Below, in pieces: positions 26,193 to 34,534 of a stretch of DNA of 64,000 bases. A program made the position numbers and the translations under genes. Below the pieces are notes generated by a model. That model was given only the letters and a program-made list of their open reading frames with translations. It did no database searches and was not told where the DNA came from. Every line of letters begins with the position of its first letter. Positions within the stretch are counted from its first letter, which is position 1. Source of the DNA: Cupriavidus gilardii (GTDB lineage Bacteria; Pseudomonadota; Gammaproteobacteria; Burkholderiales; Burkholderiaceae); assembly GCF_013314895.1 (NCBI RefSeq), contig NZ_JABTYE010000002.1, positions 248,001-312,000 of the forward strand, read 5' to 3'.

Positions 26193-26491
26193 ATGACAAA
26201 GGAAGAGTTGCACGAACTGCTGACCCTTGATTTCGGGCTCGTTATCGACCCGTAGAGCGTGGCGATCGGCGGTCCTATTTTCTCAAGCGAGTCGTCTGGC
26301 ACCCTTCATCGACGACGCGTATCCTCCATGTTCAGTACGATCAAAGTGGCCATGTCACGCATATCAAGCGCTGCGTCTCATCGGACAATAACAACAGCGT
26401 ATTCGTATCACACCCAGTGGACCGGTCGGGCTTACGGCAAGCGATTGAGGAAGAAATCGCAATGCACAATGCAATGAACGTGCGCGTGTGA
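26193..26491 (+). pseudogene. Small unknown gene with a one-base frameshift
   Basis: ATG 26193 reads TKEELHELLTLDFGLVIDP and meets TAG at 26253-26255. Adding one base at this point continues smoothly as VERGDRRSYFLKRVVWHP, then RILHVQYDQSGHVTHIKRCV and a helical end SGLRQAIEEEIAMHNAMNV to a stop at 26491, about 98 residues in total. The two parts join so naturally that a single-base deletion in an ordinary small gene is likely. Family not recognised. Confidence 0.55.
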
Positions 26492-26496
26492 GGTGC

Positions 26497-27561
26497 TCAC
26501 CGCCGAAACCAAACCACCGACAACCCACACGCCAAGACCAACAACACCACCGCCCCAGCCGCCAGCAACGCACCAACCTCAACCTCCTTCCGCTCCAGCG
26601 CCAACCGGCTACTCAACCGCCGATAAACCTGCGTCAAATCAGCCGCCGAACTCGCCTGAAAGTACTCCCCATCAGTCAGCATCGCGACCTGCCGCAAGGT
26701 GCTCTCGTCCAGTTGCACGGGGGAAGAAAGGCCCGGCACTGGCGCCCCTTCCTCAAGCGGCGTACCGAAGCCCACGGTATAGACCCGCACGCCGCGCTGC
26801 GCGGCCATGCGAGCGGCATCGATAGGGTCCGGGCCAGTGGTGCGGCGGCCATCGCTGAGAAGGATGATCGCGCCGTGCCGATAGGAACCGGGGCTCGCCG
26901 AAGGCTGCTCCTGTTCGCGCTTGCGGACGGCTTCCGCTGCAGCGGCCTCCGATAGCGATCTGCCGCCTGAGCCGGGCGCAAGCGACTCCCCACCGAAAAT
27001 AATCGCCTCCAGGTCGATGCCATCGTCGGGCAACAGCACCGCCAGCGCCTGGATCAGTCCGCTGCCAGTGGCCGTGCCGTGCTGCAGTTGAAAGCGCTCG
27101 ATCGCGTCGAGCATGTCCTGCCGGCTGTCGGTGGGGGAAAGCACCACGGTCGCCGTGGCAGCAAAGGACACGATGCCCAGACGTACGCTGGCTGGCAAAC
27201 CGATGATGAAGTCGCGAGCGGCCTGCTGGGCGGCGGCGATGCGAGTGGGTGCGACGTCTGCGGCCGCCATGCTGCGGGACGTGTCCATGGCGAGCACCAC
27301 CGTGACGGTGTCGGACGGCAGCGTGACGGTCGCGGTGGGTCGGGCGCATGCCAACAGGGCCACGCCCAGCGCGAGCAACACGAGGAACGGCGGGATGTGA
27401 CGCCGCAATCGTTGCCTGCGGCCCAGCGCGGCGCGCGGCAACGCAAGACTGGCATACAGCAAGGCGGCTTTTTTGCGCCGCGCAATCAGGTACAGGTAGG
27501 CGGCTACCAGCAGCGGAAGACCCAGCAGCAGCCAGAGCATTTGTGGCCAGAGAAACTGCAT
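26497..27561 (-). CDS. Membrane-anchored VWA-domain protein, BatA-like
   Basis: 354 residues. An N-terminal membrane segment (LWPQMLWLLLGLPLLVAAYLYLIA), a short cytoplasmic KKA-rich piece, a second membrane helix (PPFLVLLALGVALLACA), a periplasmic von Willebrand A domain with the metal-ion site DTSRS, and a C-terminal helix (LLAAGAVVLLVLACGLSVVWF). This is the BatA layout known from Bacteroides aerotolerance operons, where VWA proteins work with a MoxR ATPase. No MoxR or second Bat gene lies here, so its partners must be elsewhere. Divergent from the amidohydrolase gene across a region with a large inverted repeat. Confidence 0.85.
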   Translation of the reverse strand: MQFLWPQMLWLLLGLPLLVAAYLYLIARRKKAALLYASLALPRAALGRRQRLRRHIPPFLVLLALGVALLACARPTATVTLPSDTVTVVLAMDTSRSMAAADVAPTRIAAAQQAARDFIIGLPASVRLGIVSFAATATVVLSPTDSRQDMLDAIERFQLQHGTATGSGLIQALAVLLPDDGIDLEAIIFGGESLAPGSGGRSLSEAAAAEAVRKREQEQPSASPGSYRHGAIILLSDGRRTTGPDPIDAARMAAQRGVRVYTVGFGTPLEEGAPVPGLSSPVQLDESTLRQVAMLTDGEYFQASSAADLTQVYRRLSSRLALERKEVEVGALLAAGAVVLLVLACGLSVVWFRR

Positions 27562-27671
27562 GCCCTGCTCCTTGGCACTCCTTTGCAGAGGATAAGGCGA
27601 TGGTACTGCGTTTCCCGGTCGGGCATTCCGTCAGGCTTTTCCGCACTGCGGTTTTCTCTTATGATGCCGCC

Positions 27672-27743
27672 CGTCATATTGGCCGGTAGCAGGCAGACCG
27701 CCGGCCATTCAATGACTCGCGGCACGTTGCCGCCAATATGACG
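27672..27743. repeat. 12-bp inverted repeat in the divergent VWA/amidohydrolase region
   Basis: CGTCATATTGGC (27672-27683) and its exact complement GCCAATATGACG (27732-27743) are 48 bp apart. Outside them, GTTTTCTCTTATG (near 27650) and CATAAGAAAAC (27769-27779) are also complementary, making an imperfect palindromic region of about 130 bp. It lies centrally between two divergent genes, as paired operators would. Confidence 0.6.
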
Positions 27744-27803
27744 CCGCCCCGGGCGTCATCGACAACACCATAAGAAAACACAGCACAACAACAAGGAGTC
27801 ATC

Positions 27804-29483
27804 TTGAAGAAGTCCATCCGCACGAGTCTGCTCGCACTGGCCGCCATGGCGGCCGTGCATGCGCACGCCGCTCCCACGCTGGTCGATTCCGTACAGGGCT
27901 ACACGCTGCAGAACGACAAGATCGCCAGCTTCAGCGGCCTGGTGTTCGACCAGGGCAAGGTAGTGGAGACCGGCGACGCCGCCGCGCTGCGCGCGAAATA
28001 TCCCGATGCCAAACGCATCGACGGCCAGGGCAAGACGTTGCTGCCGGGCCTGATCGACGCGCACGGCCACGTGTTCCGACTGGGCTTCAAGACGACCGAG
28101 ATTTCGCTGTCGGGAACGAAAAGCCTGCAGGAAGCGCAAGCGCAGATCCGCGACTACGCGCAGAAGAATCCGCAGCGACAGTGGCTGCTCGGTTATGGCT
28201 GGAATCAGGTGAACTGGAAGCTGGGCCGCTTCCCGACTGCCGCCGAGCTGGATGCCGCGGTATCAGACCGTCCGGTGCGCCTGGTGCGCGTCGACGGCCA
28301 TGCGGCCTGGCTGAACACCAAGGCATTGCAGGCGGCCGACATCACCCGTGATACCAAGGATCCGGCCGGTGGCCGCATCGAACGGGATGCGAACGGCAAT
28401 CCGACCGGTGTGCTGATCGACAAGGCGATGGCGCTGGTCAATAACGTGATTCCGCCCTACTCCGACGACGATCGCCGCGCCGCGCTCGCTGCCGCCGTCG
28501 CACACCTGAACTCGCTGGGCCTGACCTCCGTCGGCGATGCCGGCGTGACCGTCGCCGACGACCGCATCTATCGCGAGTTCGCCGACCAAGGCAAGCTCAC
28601 CACGCGCATCTACGGGATGATTCGCGACACCGGCGAGGACTTCAAGACGCTGTCGGCCAAGGGTCCGCTGATCGGTTACGGCAACGACCGCTACGATCTT
28701 CGCGCCGTCAAGCTTTACGGCGACGGCGCGCTTGGCAGCCGTGGCGCCGCGCTGATGGAGCCCTACACCGACGACCACGCGCATAGCGGCCTGCTGTTCA
28801 TGAGCGATGCCGCGATGCAGGCCAACGTGAAGGCCGCGCTGAAGGCCGGCTATCAGGTTAATGTGCATGCGATCGGCGACAAGACCAACCATCAGGTGCT
28901 CGACGCGATGGAAGTCGCCTACAAGGACGTGGGCGGCCGCGACTTGCGCAATCGGATCGAGCACGCGCAAGTGGTTTCGCTGCCCGATATCCCGCGCTTC
29001 ATGAAGCTGAACCTGATTGCGTCGATGCAGCCCACGCACGCGACCAGCGACATGAACATGGCGGAAGACCGCATCGGCAAGGAACGTATCAAGGGCGCCT
29101 ATGCCTGGCAGACCTTCCTGAAGCAAGGCACCGTGATTGCAGGCGGCTCGGATTTCCCGGTCGAATCGGCCAATCCGTTCTACGGTCTGCATGCCGCGGT
29201 CACACGCACCGACCATGAAGGCCGCCCGATCAACGGCTGGCATCCCGAGGAAGCGATGACCCTGCCGCAGGCATTCCGCGCGTTCACCCTCGATGCCGCC
29301 TACGCGCAGCATCAGGAAAAGACGTTGGGCTCGCTGGAGAAAGGCAAGTGGGCCGACTTCATCCTGGTGGACCGTGACCTGTTCAAGGTGGCACCGGCGG
29401 ACATCTGGAAAATCCAGGTGCTGGAAACTTGGGTGGCTGGTGAACGGGTGTATGCGAAGGGCGATCAATCGGCGCAGCGCTGA
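27804..29483 (+). CDS. Exported YtcJ-like amidohydrolase (amidohydrolase_3)
   Basis: 559 residues. A signal peptide is visible (KKSIRTSLLALAAMAAVHAHA, cut before APTLVDS). The metal-dependent amidohydrolase motifs follow in order: LLPGLIDAHGHV (His-x-His), AVKLYGDGALGSRGA (likely carboxylated Lys), VHAIGDKTNHQVLDA and NRIEHAQVV (two His), and GGSDFPVESANPF (catalytic Asp). YtcJ-type enzymes hydrolyse N-acyl or formamide-like bonds, exact substrate unknown. The start codon is TTG at 27804 with AAGGAG five bases upstream. A strong terminator follows. Confidence 0.9.
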   Translation: MKKSIRTSLLALAAMAAVHAHAAPTLVDSVQGYTLQNDKIASFSGLVFDQGKVVETGDAAALRAKYPDAKRIDGQGKTLLPGLIDAHGHVFRLGFKTTEISLSGTKSLQEAQAQIRDYAQKNPQRQWLLGYGWNQVNWKLGRFPTAAELDAAVSDRPVRLVRVDGHAAWLNTKALQAADITRDTKDPAGGRIERDANGNPTGVLIDKAMALVNNVIPPYSDDDRRAALAAAVAHLNSLGLTSVGDAGVTVADDRIYREFADQGKLTTRIYGMIRDTGEDFKTLSAKGPLIGYGNDRYDLRAVKLYGDGALGSRGAALMEPYTDDHAHSGLLFMSDAAMQANVKAALKAGYQVNVHAIGDKTNHQVLDAMEVAYKDVGGRDLRNRIEHAQVVSLPDIPRFMKLNLIASMQPTHATSDMNMAEDRIGKERIKGAYAWQTFLKQGTVIAGGSDFPVESANPFYGLHAAVTRTDHEGRPINGWHPEEAMTLPQAFRAFTLDAAYAQHQEKTLGSLEKGKWADFILVDRDLFKVAPADIWKIQVLETWVAGERVYAKGDQSAQR

Positions 29484-29512
29484 TCGACTAGCTCGCAATC
29501 TCGCTAATAAGA

Positions 29513-29548
29513 AGCCCTGCTGGACGATGGTTCAGCAGGGCTTTTTTT
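29513..29548 (+). terminator. Rho-independent terminator after the amidohydrolase
   Basis: Perfect 10-bp stem AGCCCTGCTG / CAGCAGGGCT with a 10-base loop, followed by seven T. It lies 30 bp after the stop codon. Confidence 0.92.
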
Positions 29549-29826
29549 CTTGTGTGGTCGCCATTCTCCGCGTCCGCAAGACATTGAAAAGGCGCGATTC
29601 TGCCTGACCGATCTTCCTGCTTGTCGATGTGTTTGGTGCGTATCGGGCAACACCGTGATTCCGCACGCTGCCTTCCGCCTCGCACCCCTGCTGCCTACGA
29701 TGTGGTCACGCGGCCTTCACGCCGTGACCTCTGCCTCGCAAGCCAGCGGGGCTCCCTTTTCCGAAGCAACCCATTGCCCGACTGCGCTGGTCCGGCAATC
29801 GGGCCGACTCATTTGGAGGATCGATC

Positions 29827-30744
29827 ATGCTCAACACACACAACACCCCAAACCGCGGGGAGGCCACTCCCGGCGACCGGGTTCCGTCGCGCTACGCGGT
29901 ACGAGTCGGCGACATCGACGTGCTGGTGATCAGCGATGGCGTGTTGGCTCTGCCTACCGCAACGTTGGCCACCAATGCCGACTCCGCGGACCGGGCGGCC
30001 TGGTTCGAAGACATGTTCCTGCCGCCGGATGCGTTCGACTGGCCGCTGAACGTGGCGGTGGTACGCAGCGGCAAGCAGATCATCCTGATCGACACCGGAC
30101 TCGGCGCCGAGTATCCGGACTTCCCGCGCGCAGGCCTCTTGCCCCAGCGCCTGGCTGCCGCCGGCATCGACCTGGGTTCCCTGACCGACATCGTCATCAC
30201 CCCCATGCACATGGACCACGTGGGCGGCCTGCTGGTCGACGGCGTCAAGGAGCAGCTGCATCCGGACGTGCGGATTCACGTGTGCGCCACCGAGGTCCAG
30301 TTCTGGGAATCGCCGGATTTCTCGGACACGACCATGCCATCGCCGGTACCGCCCGTGCTCCGCTCGGCCGCCACGCGCTTCGCCAACGAATACCGCAGCC
30401 AGCTGCGGCTGTTCGACCAGCAGTGCGAGGTCGCGCCGGGGGTCGTCGTTTTCCGCACCGGTGGCCACACGCCTGGGCACAGCATGGTCCGTGTGACTTC
30501 AGGCGGCGAGCGACTGACATTTGCCGGCGACGCGATCTTCCCGGTGGGATTTGATCATCCCGACTGGCACAACGGCTTCGAACATGACCCGGTGGAGTCG
30601 GTTCAGGTTCGGGTTCGTATGTTGCGGGAAGCGGCGGAGACTGGTGAGCTGCTGGTGGCGACGCATCTGCCGTTTCCGTCCGTTGGGCGGGTGGCGGTTC
30701 AGGGCGAGGCGTTTCGGTGGGTGCCGGTCTTTTGGGACTATTGA
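29827..30744 (+). CDS. MBL-fold metallo-hydrolase with altered metal motif
   Basis: 305 residues, lactonase-like metallo-beta-lactamase fold. Seen in order: LIDTGLGAEYPDF, VITPMHMDHVGGLL, GGHTPGHSMVRV, LTFAGDAIFPVG and a final VATHLPFPSVGRV. The core motif reads P-M-H-M-D-H where family members have H-x-H-x-D-H, so the first zinc-ligand His is Pro. The remaining ligand positions (His in TPGHS, Asp in GDAIF, His in THLPF) are present. The start has GGAGG seven bases upstream. The 278 bp between the preceding terminator and this start hold no recognisable gene. Confidence 0.87.
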   Translation: MLNTHNTPNRGEATPGDRVPSRYAVRVGDIDVLVISDGVLALPTATLATNADSADRAAWFEDMFLPPDAFDWPLNVAVVRSGKQIILIDTGLGAEYPDFPRAGLLPQRLAAAGIDLGSLTDIVITPMHMDHVGGLLVDGVKEQLHPDVRIHVCATEVQFWESPDFSDTTMPSPVPPVLRSAATRFANEYRSQLRLFDQQCEVAPGVVVFRTGGHTPGHSMVRVTSGGERLTFAGDAIFPVGFDHPDWHNGFEHDPVESVQVRVRMLREAAETGELLVATHLPFPSVGRVAVQGEAFRWVPVFWDY

Positions 30745-30781
30745 CCTTCCTGCACTGACGGTTGCTAGATTAGGGGCCAAA

Positions 30782-30820
30782 CCGGCGCTCACCCTATTGC
30801 CCGTAAGGGTTAGCGCGCCG
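30782..30820. terminator. GC-rich stem-loop after the MBL gene
   Basis: CCGGCGCTCACCCT and AGGGTTAGCGCGCCGG form a long imperfect hairpin with a 9-base loop but only a short T-rich tail. It is a possible terminator for the MBL gene. The rest of the gap to 31054 shows no gene. Confidence 0.5.
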
Positions 30821-31054
30821 GCTTCACCCTATATGCAGCAATGATTTTCGATATGTCTCCATCGGTAACTTGCCGATACGTTGCGGACCTCGGCATTGCC
30901 GACTCCGGCGGGCAAAGGGGCAGGCTGAAGTGTCGACGCCGATCAGGAGTGACATGCCAGCGATTCGTCGCGACCACCCCATATGACGATTCTTAACGCG
31001 CGCTGATGCTGAAGGGTACGGCGAGAGATACGGCAGCTCCGCCCCTGCCCCTCA

Positions 31055-31813
31055 TTGCTTCGTTGTAGCCTCGTTGATGTTCATGCTCTATCTTCACTAG
31101 AGTCGTCACTCAAACAATCCCAACTCCACACAATCATTTCCGCAATAGAGGAGATAATTGAAACAATTCTTGCATGCCTGACACGGCGGCGTTTCACCAC
31201 CGTCGAAGCTCTATCCAGAATCGCACTGGAACACTGTACCAATGTGATTTATATCCTTGAAGACAAGACAACATCACGCTCCCGCTCGTTCTTATCAGCA
31301 TATTTCGATAATGCATATGTGCGCGCAAAAAAATGGAATCAATATGCCATTGAAAAGGATGACAAAGATGTGATCGCGACGTCTTCAGACCGTATGAATC
31401 TTGTTCAGACGATGAGGGGTTGGGTAGTCGGCCTCGACGATGCAGAGGCGTGGCCTGACGCACGACGACGTCTTCGGCTAATCGGAGCCGAGCATTTTTA
31501 TCACGATGTATTTGCACCCGCATCAGACTCGGTACATACGCTGGGAGAGGACGCATTTAACAACTGGTTCTTCGAGCGCACTAACGAAGAGTGCGATCCT
31601 AAGCTCATCCGAGGCGTACTGCATGCGGAGAAAGGTTCCTACGCCATATATATGAGCACAAACGCATTAAGCTTCTACACAGAAATAGTGCGAAGCCTGG
31701 TCGGAAGCGCCGGAAATGAAGAGGCACATCAACATGCGACAAGTCTTATCGAGACCCTCAACACATTGCTTTCTGAATTTACCACCTTGAGCACCGCTAC
31801 TGTAGATAAATAA
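31055..31813 (+). CDS. AT-rich orphan protein, DUF5677-like
   Basis: About 252 residues, clearly lower in GC than all neighbours, so probably recently acquired. The first part is helical (TIISAIEEIIETILACLTRRRFTTVEALSRIALEHCTNVIYILEDK), with an Arg-x-x-x-Glu helix and an RSRSFLSAYFDN segment similar in plan to DUF5677/HEPN-like proteins; this similarity is from memory of the pattern, not a search. No ATG lies near the beginning: the best start is TTG 31055 without a good ribosome site, so the 5' end may be truncated. It is convergent with a lacI gene. Confidence 0.5.
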   Translation: MLRCSLVDVHALSSLESSLKQSQLHTIISAIEEIIETILACLTRRRFTTVEALSRIALEHCTNVIYILEDKTTSRSRSFLSAYFDNAYVRAKKWNQYAIEKDDKDVIATSSDRMNLVQTMRGWVVGLDDAEAWPDARRRLRLIGAEHFYHDVFAPASDSVHTLGEDAFNNWFFERTNEECDPKLIRGVLHAEKGSYAIYMSTNALSFYTEIVRSLVGSAGNEEAHQHATSLIETLNTLLSEFTTLSTATVDK

Positions 31814-31852
31814 AGTAGAGAGCGGAGAATTGACAATCAAATAGCCGAAAAT

Positions 31853-32926
31853 CTATCTCTTTCTCAACGCAGGCGGCGCACACGATTCCCGCAACACAAC
31901 CCGCGTACCCAGCCGAATCTCCCGCCCTGCTGCCGCCTTCGCATCGTCCGGGCCTGTACCGCCCCCAATACTCCGCAACAACATCTCCGCCGCCGCCGTC
32001 CCCACCGCCTCCAGATCCCAATCGATGGCAGTTATTGCCGGCGTATAAAGCTGCGCCAGATCACTATCCCCCACGCAGATCAGGCTGACATCTTCCGGCA
32101 TGCGGTGCCCAGTCTGCTTCATTGCTTGCAGAACACCAGAGAGAATCCGCGTGCCAAGGCAGATGAATGCCGTCGGGCGGTCCTTGGCGGACAGCAGCGC
32201 CAAAGCATCGCTGAATGACAGATCCATCGCCGAGCGTCTGGAGCGCACGAGGGCGCTATCCACGGTGAGACCGCGCTCCTCCATCGCTTTGCGATAGCCG
32301 TTGATGCGCTCGCGGCCCGGGCGCAAAGCACCGTCGGATGTCATCAGCGCGATGCGCGTGTGCCCAAGGTCGAGCAGGTACCGGGTCGCTTCGTACGAGC
32401 CGCGGGCGTGTTCGACATGAACGCCGACACCGTGCGCGCCGAAGTCGCGGTCCATGGCGACGACGGCGAGGTCGCGGGAGATCTGGGCGAGGTAATCGGG
32501 GCGTTCGGTCTCGCAGGGGCCGAGGATCAGTCCGTCGACGCGGCGGCGGCGGAACAGGTCGACCATCAGTTCTTCCTGCGCCTTGTTGTTATGCGTGTTG
32601 CCGACCACCATCGCATAACCTTCGCGCTGTAGCCGCGTTTCGACCGCGGTGATGATGCGGGCGTACAGCGGATTGGCCAGATCGGACACCAGCAACCCCA
32701 CGACGCCGGAGGTACCCGTGCGCATGCTTTGCGCAATGGGATCGGGCGCATAGGCCAGCGCCTTCGCGGCGCGCTCGACGGCCTGCAGGGCGGCCTCGCT
32801 CACCGGACCGCTGCGGTTCAGTGCGCGCGATGCCGTGCCCACCGAAACGCCGGCGGCGCGCGCCACGTCGCGGATCGTGACGCGGGCTGGCGTATCGGAG
32901 CTGGGGGTGCGCGTTCGGCTGGTCAT
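31853..32926 (-). CDS. LacI-family transcriptional regulator
   Basis: 357 residues. An N-terminal LacI helix-turn-helix with hinge is plain (VTIRDVARAAGVSVGTASRALNRSGPVSEAALQAVERAAKALAYAPDPIAQSMRTG), followed by a periplasmic-binding-like ligand domain. It lies 93 bp downstream of the SDR gene and in line with the VOC/SDR pair. Two palindromes TGGAAACGTTTCCA, of the type bound by LacI/GalR proteins, stand in the divergent promoter region 1.4 kb away, so this is very likely their regulator. The inducer is unknown. Confidence 0.9.
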   Translation of the reverse strand: MTSRTRTPSSDTPARVTIRDVARAAGVSVGTASRALNRSGPVSEAALQAVERAAKALAYAPDPIAQSMRTGTSGVVGLLVSDLANPLYARIITAVETRLQREGYAMVVGNTHNNKAQEELMVDLFRRRRVDGLILGPCETERPDYLAQISRDLAVVAMDRDFGAHGVGVHVEHARGSYEATRYLLDLGHTRIALMTSDGALRPGRERINGYRKAMEERGLTVDSALVRSRRSAMDLSFSDALALLSAKDRPTAFICLGTRILSGVLQAMKQTGHRMPEDVSLICVGDSDLAQLYTPAITAIDWDLEAVGTAAAEMLLRSIGGGTGPDDAKAAAGREIRLGTRVVLRESCAPPALRKR

Positions 32927-33019
32927 CGATGGTCCGGCTTGGGGTCTGAGCTGGCGGTAATCGTAGCGGGCCCTGGGCCGCTATTATCGTCGATCCGATG
33001 GCCCTGCCCTGCCCGCCCA

Positions 33020-33796
33020 TCAGTACATCGCGCGGCCGCCGCTGATATCGAATACCGCCCCTGTGCTGAAGCTGCAGCGGGCGGAACACAGCCATGCGGC
33101 CATTTCCGCTACTTCCTCGACGCGCACGAACCGCTTCATCGGCACCCGTTCGAGCAGGCGGGCCTGCAATTGTGCCCGCTGGCTTTCGTCGTGCTGGCCA
33201 AAGATATCGGTATCGGCCGCGCTGGGCGTGATGCAGTTGACCAGTACGCCAGTCTCCGCGAGTTCCTTGCCCAGGCTCTTCGTCATCGATATCAATGCGG
33301 CCTTCGATGCCGCATAGGCACCGGCGAACGGATTGCCCTCCTTGCCGGCGACCGAAGCCACGTTGACCACGCGGCCCCAGCCATTCGTGACCATCGCTGG
33401 CACGACCGCCTGCACGCATTGCAATGCGCCGAACACATTCACGTCGAAGACAAGCTTCCATTCGTCGACGGACGCCTCTACCGTCGGCCCTCTGCGTCCG
33501 AGGATGGCGGCATTGTTCACCAGCGCTGTTGGAGTGCCCAGAGCTTCGACCGTCTGTGCAAATGCCCGCTCGACCTGCTGGCGATCGGTAATGTCGACTG
33601 ACACCGGCAATACTCGTGCACCATCGCCCCGCAATGTGCGAGCGGCCTCATCTAACAGAACTCGGTCGCGATCCCACAGGGCGACCGCGTATCCGTCCGC
33701 CGCAAGCCGATTGCCGATTGCGAGACCGATGCCGCGCGCGGCGCCGGTTACCACCGCAACCTGGCGGCCCGCCATCGTGCCCTCGGCCGCCCTCAT
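33020..33796 (-). CDS. SDR-family NAD(P)-dependent oxidoreductase
   Basis: 258 residues, classical short-chain dehydrogenase. It shows VAVVTGAARGIGLAIGNRLA (cofactor loop), LVNNAAI, and VVNVASVAGKEGNPFAGAYAASKAALISM with the catalytic Ser and Tyr-x-x-x-Lys. The ending FSTGAVFDISGGRAMY is typical for the family. Its ATG overlaps the preceding VOC stop by four bases, so the two are co-translated. Probably oxidises a hydroxyl intermediate of the catabolic regulon controlled by LacI. Confidence 0.92.
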   Translation of the reverse strand: MRAAEGTMAGRQVAVVTGAARGIGLAIGNRLAADGYAVALWDRDRVLLDEAARTLRGDGARVLPVSVDITDRQQVERAFAQTVEALGTPTALVNNAAILGRRGPTVEASVDEWKLVFDVNVFGALQCVQAVVPAMVTNGWGRVVNVASVAGKEGNPFAGAYAASKAALISMTKSLGKELAETGVLVNCITPSAADTDIFGQHDESQRAQLQARLLERVPMKRFVRVEEVAEMAAWLCSARCSFSTGAVFDISGGRAMY

Positions 33797-34332
33797 TGTG
33801 GCGCTCCAATGCGCCGAATTGGATCCGTACCATCCCAGCCTTTCGCGGCCTCGGCAATTGCCGCAAAGTATTCGCCCTTGCCGCCGGACATTTCCGAAAT
33901 CTCGACGATGTTGCCCGGCAAGTCCGCATGGACGTAATAGGCAAATCGGCCGCGCATGCCCATGCGCCCGCCGTGCCCCTCGACATAGCGGCTTGCACGC
34001 AGCCGCTCGGCGAATTCGTCGAAGCGGTCGTCGGTCCAGTACGCGATATGCTGCATGCCTTCGCCGAAGTGCTTCAGCGAATCGAGATAGAGCGACGGCG
34101 CGTTATTGCGCTGCTGGATCAGCTCGATTTGCACTCCGCCGGAATTGGCAAGCGCGATAGCCAGATCCGGCAAAGCCGAGGGCTCACCGTAGTAGCGAAA
34201 TTCGGTCGTCCCGACTTCCTTCTTGTAGAACCACGGCCCGACACCGAGCACCTCGCTCCAGTGCCGCATCGCCTTCTCGATATCCCGCACGACGTAGCCG
34301 ATCTGGCATAGGCCTCCGAACAGCAAGCTCAT
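33793..34332 (-). CDS. VOC-family (glyoxalase-fold) enzyme
   Basis: 179 residues. FGGLCQIGYVVRDIEKAMRHWSEVLGVGPWFYKKEVG is the N-terminal VOC module, and FGEGMQHIAYWTDDRFDEFAERLRASRYVEGHGGR the second; the His in QHIAYW, Gln in GGVQIELIQ and Glu in GNIVEISEM occupy metal-ligand positions. First gene of the minus-strand arm, followed with a 4-bp overlap by the SDR gene and then lacI. It could be an epimerase or dioxygenase-like member. Confidence 0.87.
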   Translation of the reverse strand: MSLLFGGLCQIGYVVRDIEKAMRHWSEVLGVGPWFYKKEVGTTEFRYYGEPSALPDLAIALANSGGVQIELIQQRNNAPSLYLDSLKHFGEGMQHIAYWTDDRFDEFAERLRASRYVEGHGGRMGMRGRFAYYVHADLPGNIVEISEMSGGKGEYFAAIAEAAKGWDGTDPIRRIGAPQ

Positions 34333-34355
34333 CTTGGCTCCATGTCATCGAATGT

Positions 34356-34369
34356 TGGAAACGTTTCCA
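34356..34369. promoter_or_regulatory. LacI-type operator O1
   Basis: Perfect 14-bp palindrome TGGAAACGTTTCCA with the central CG step typical of LacI-family operators. It lies 24 bp upstream of the VOC start on the minus strand. Confidence 0.85.
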
Positions 34370-34455
34370 TAAAGACACAGTAGCCGATGTGCTGACTCGG
34401 CGCAGCATAGCGTTAACCATGATTGCTGGTCCCACCACCCTCGACGACACTGCAA

Positions 34456-34469
34456 TGGAAACGTTTCCA
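34456..34469. promoter_or_regulatory. LacI-type operator O2
   Basis: The same 14-bp palindrome repeats exactly 100 bp from O1, 66 bp upstream of the Bug receptor start. The pair suits cooperative binding and DNA looping over the divergent promoters. Confidence 0.85.
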
Positions 34470-34534
34470 CAAAGAAGGAAACGCCAACCCGAACCCCGCA
34501 TCGCAGAACGGGCGAACACCCTTGGAGACAAGAC

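Noticed and set aside
8245-26500. tRNA genes or attachment-site direct repeats that would define the two islands.
   Set aside because: No tRNA cloverleaf and no convincing direct repeat at the island borders could be recognised by eye.
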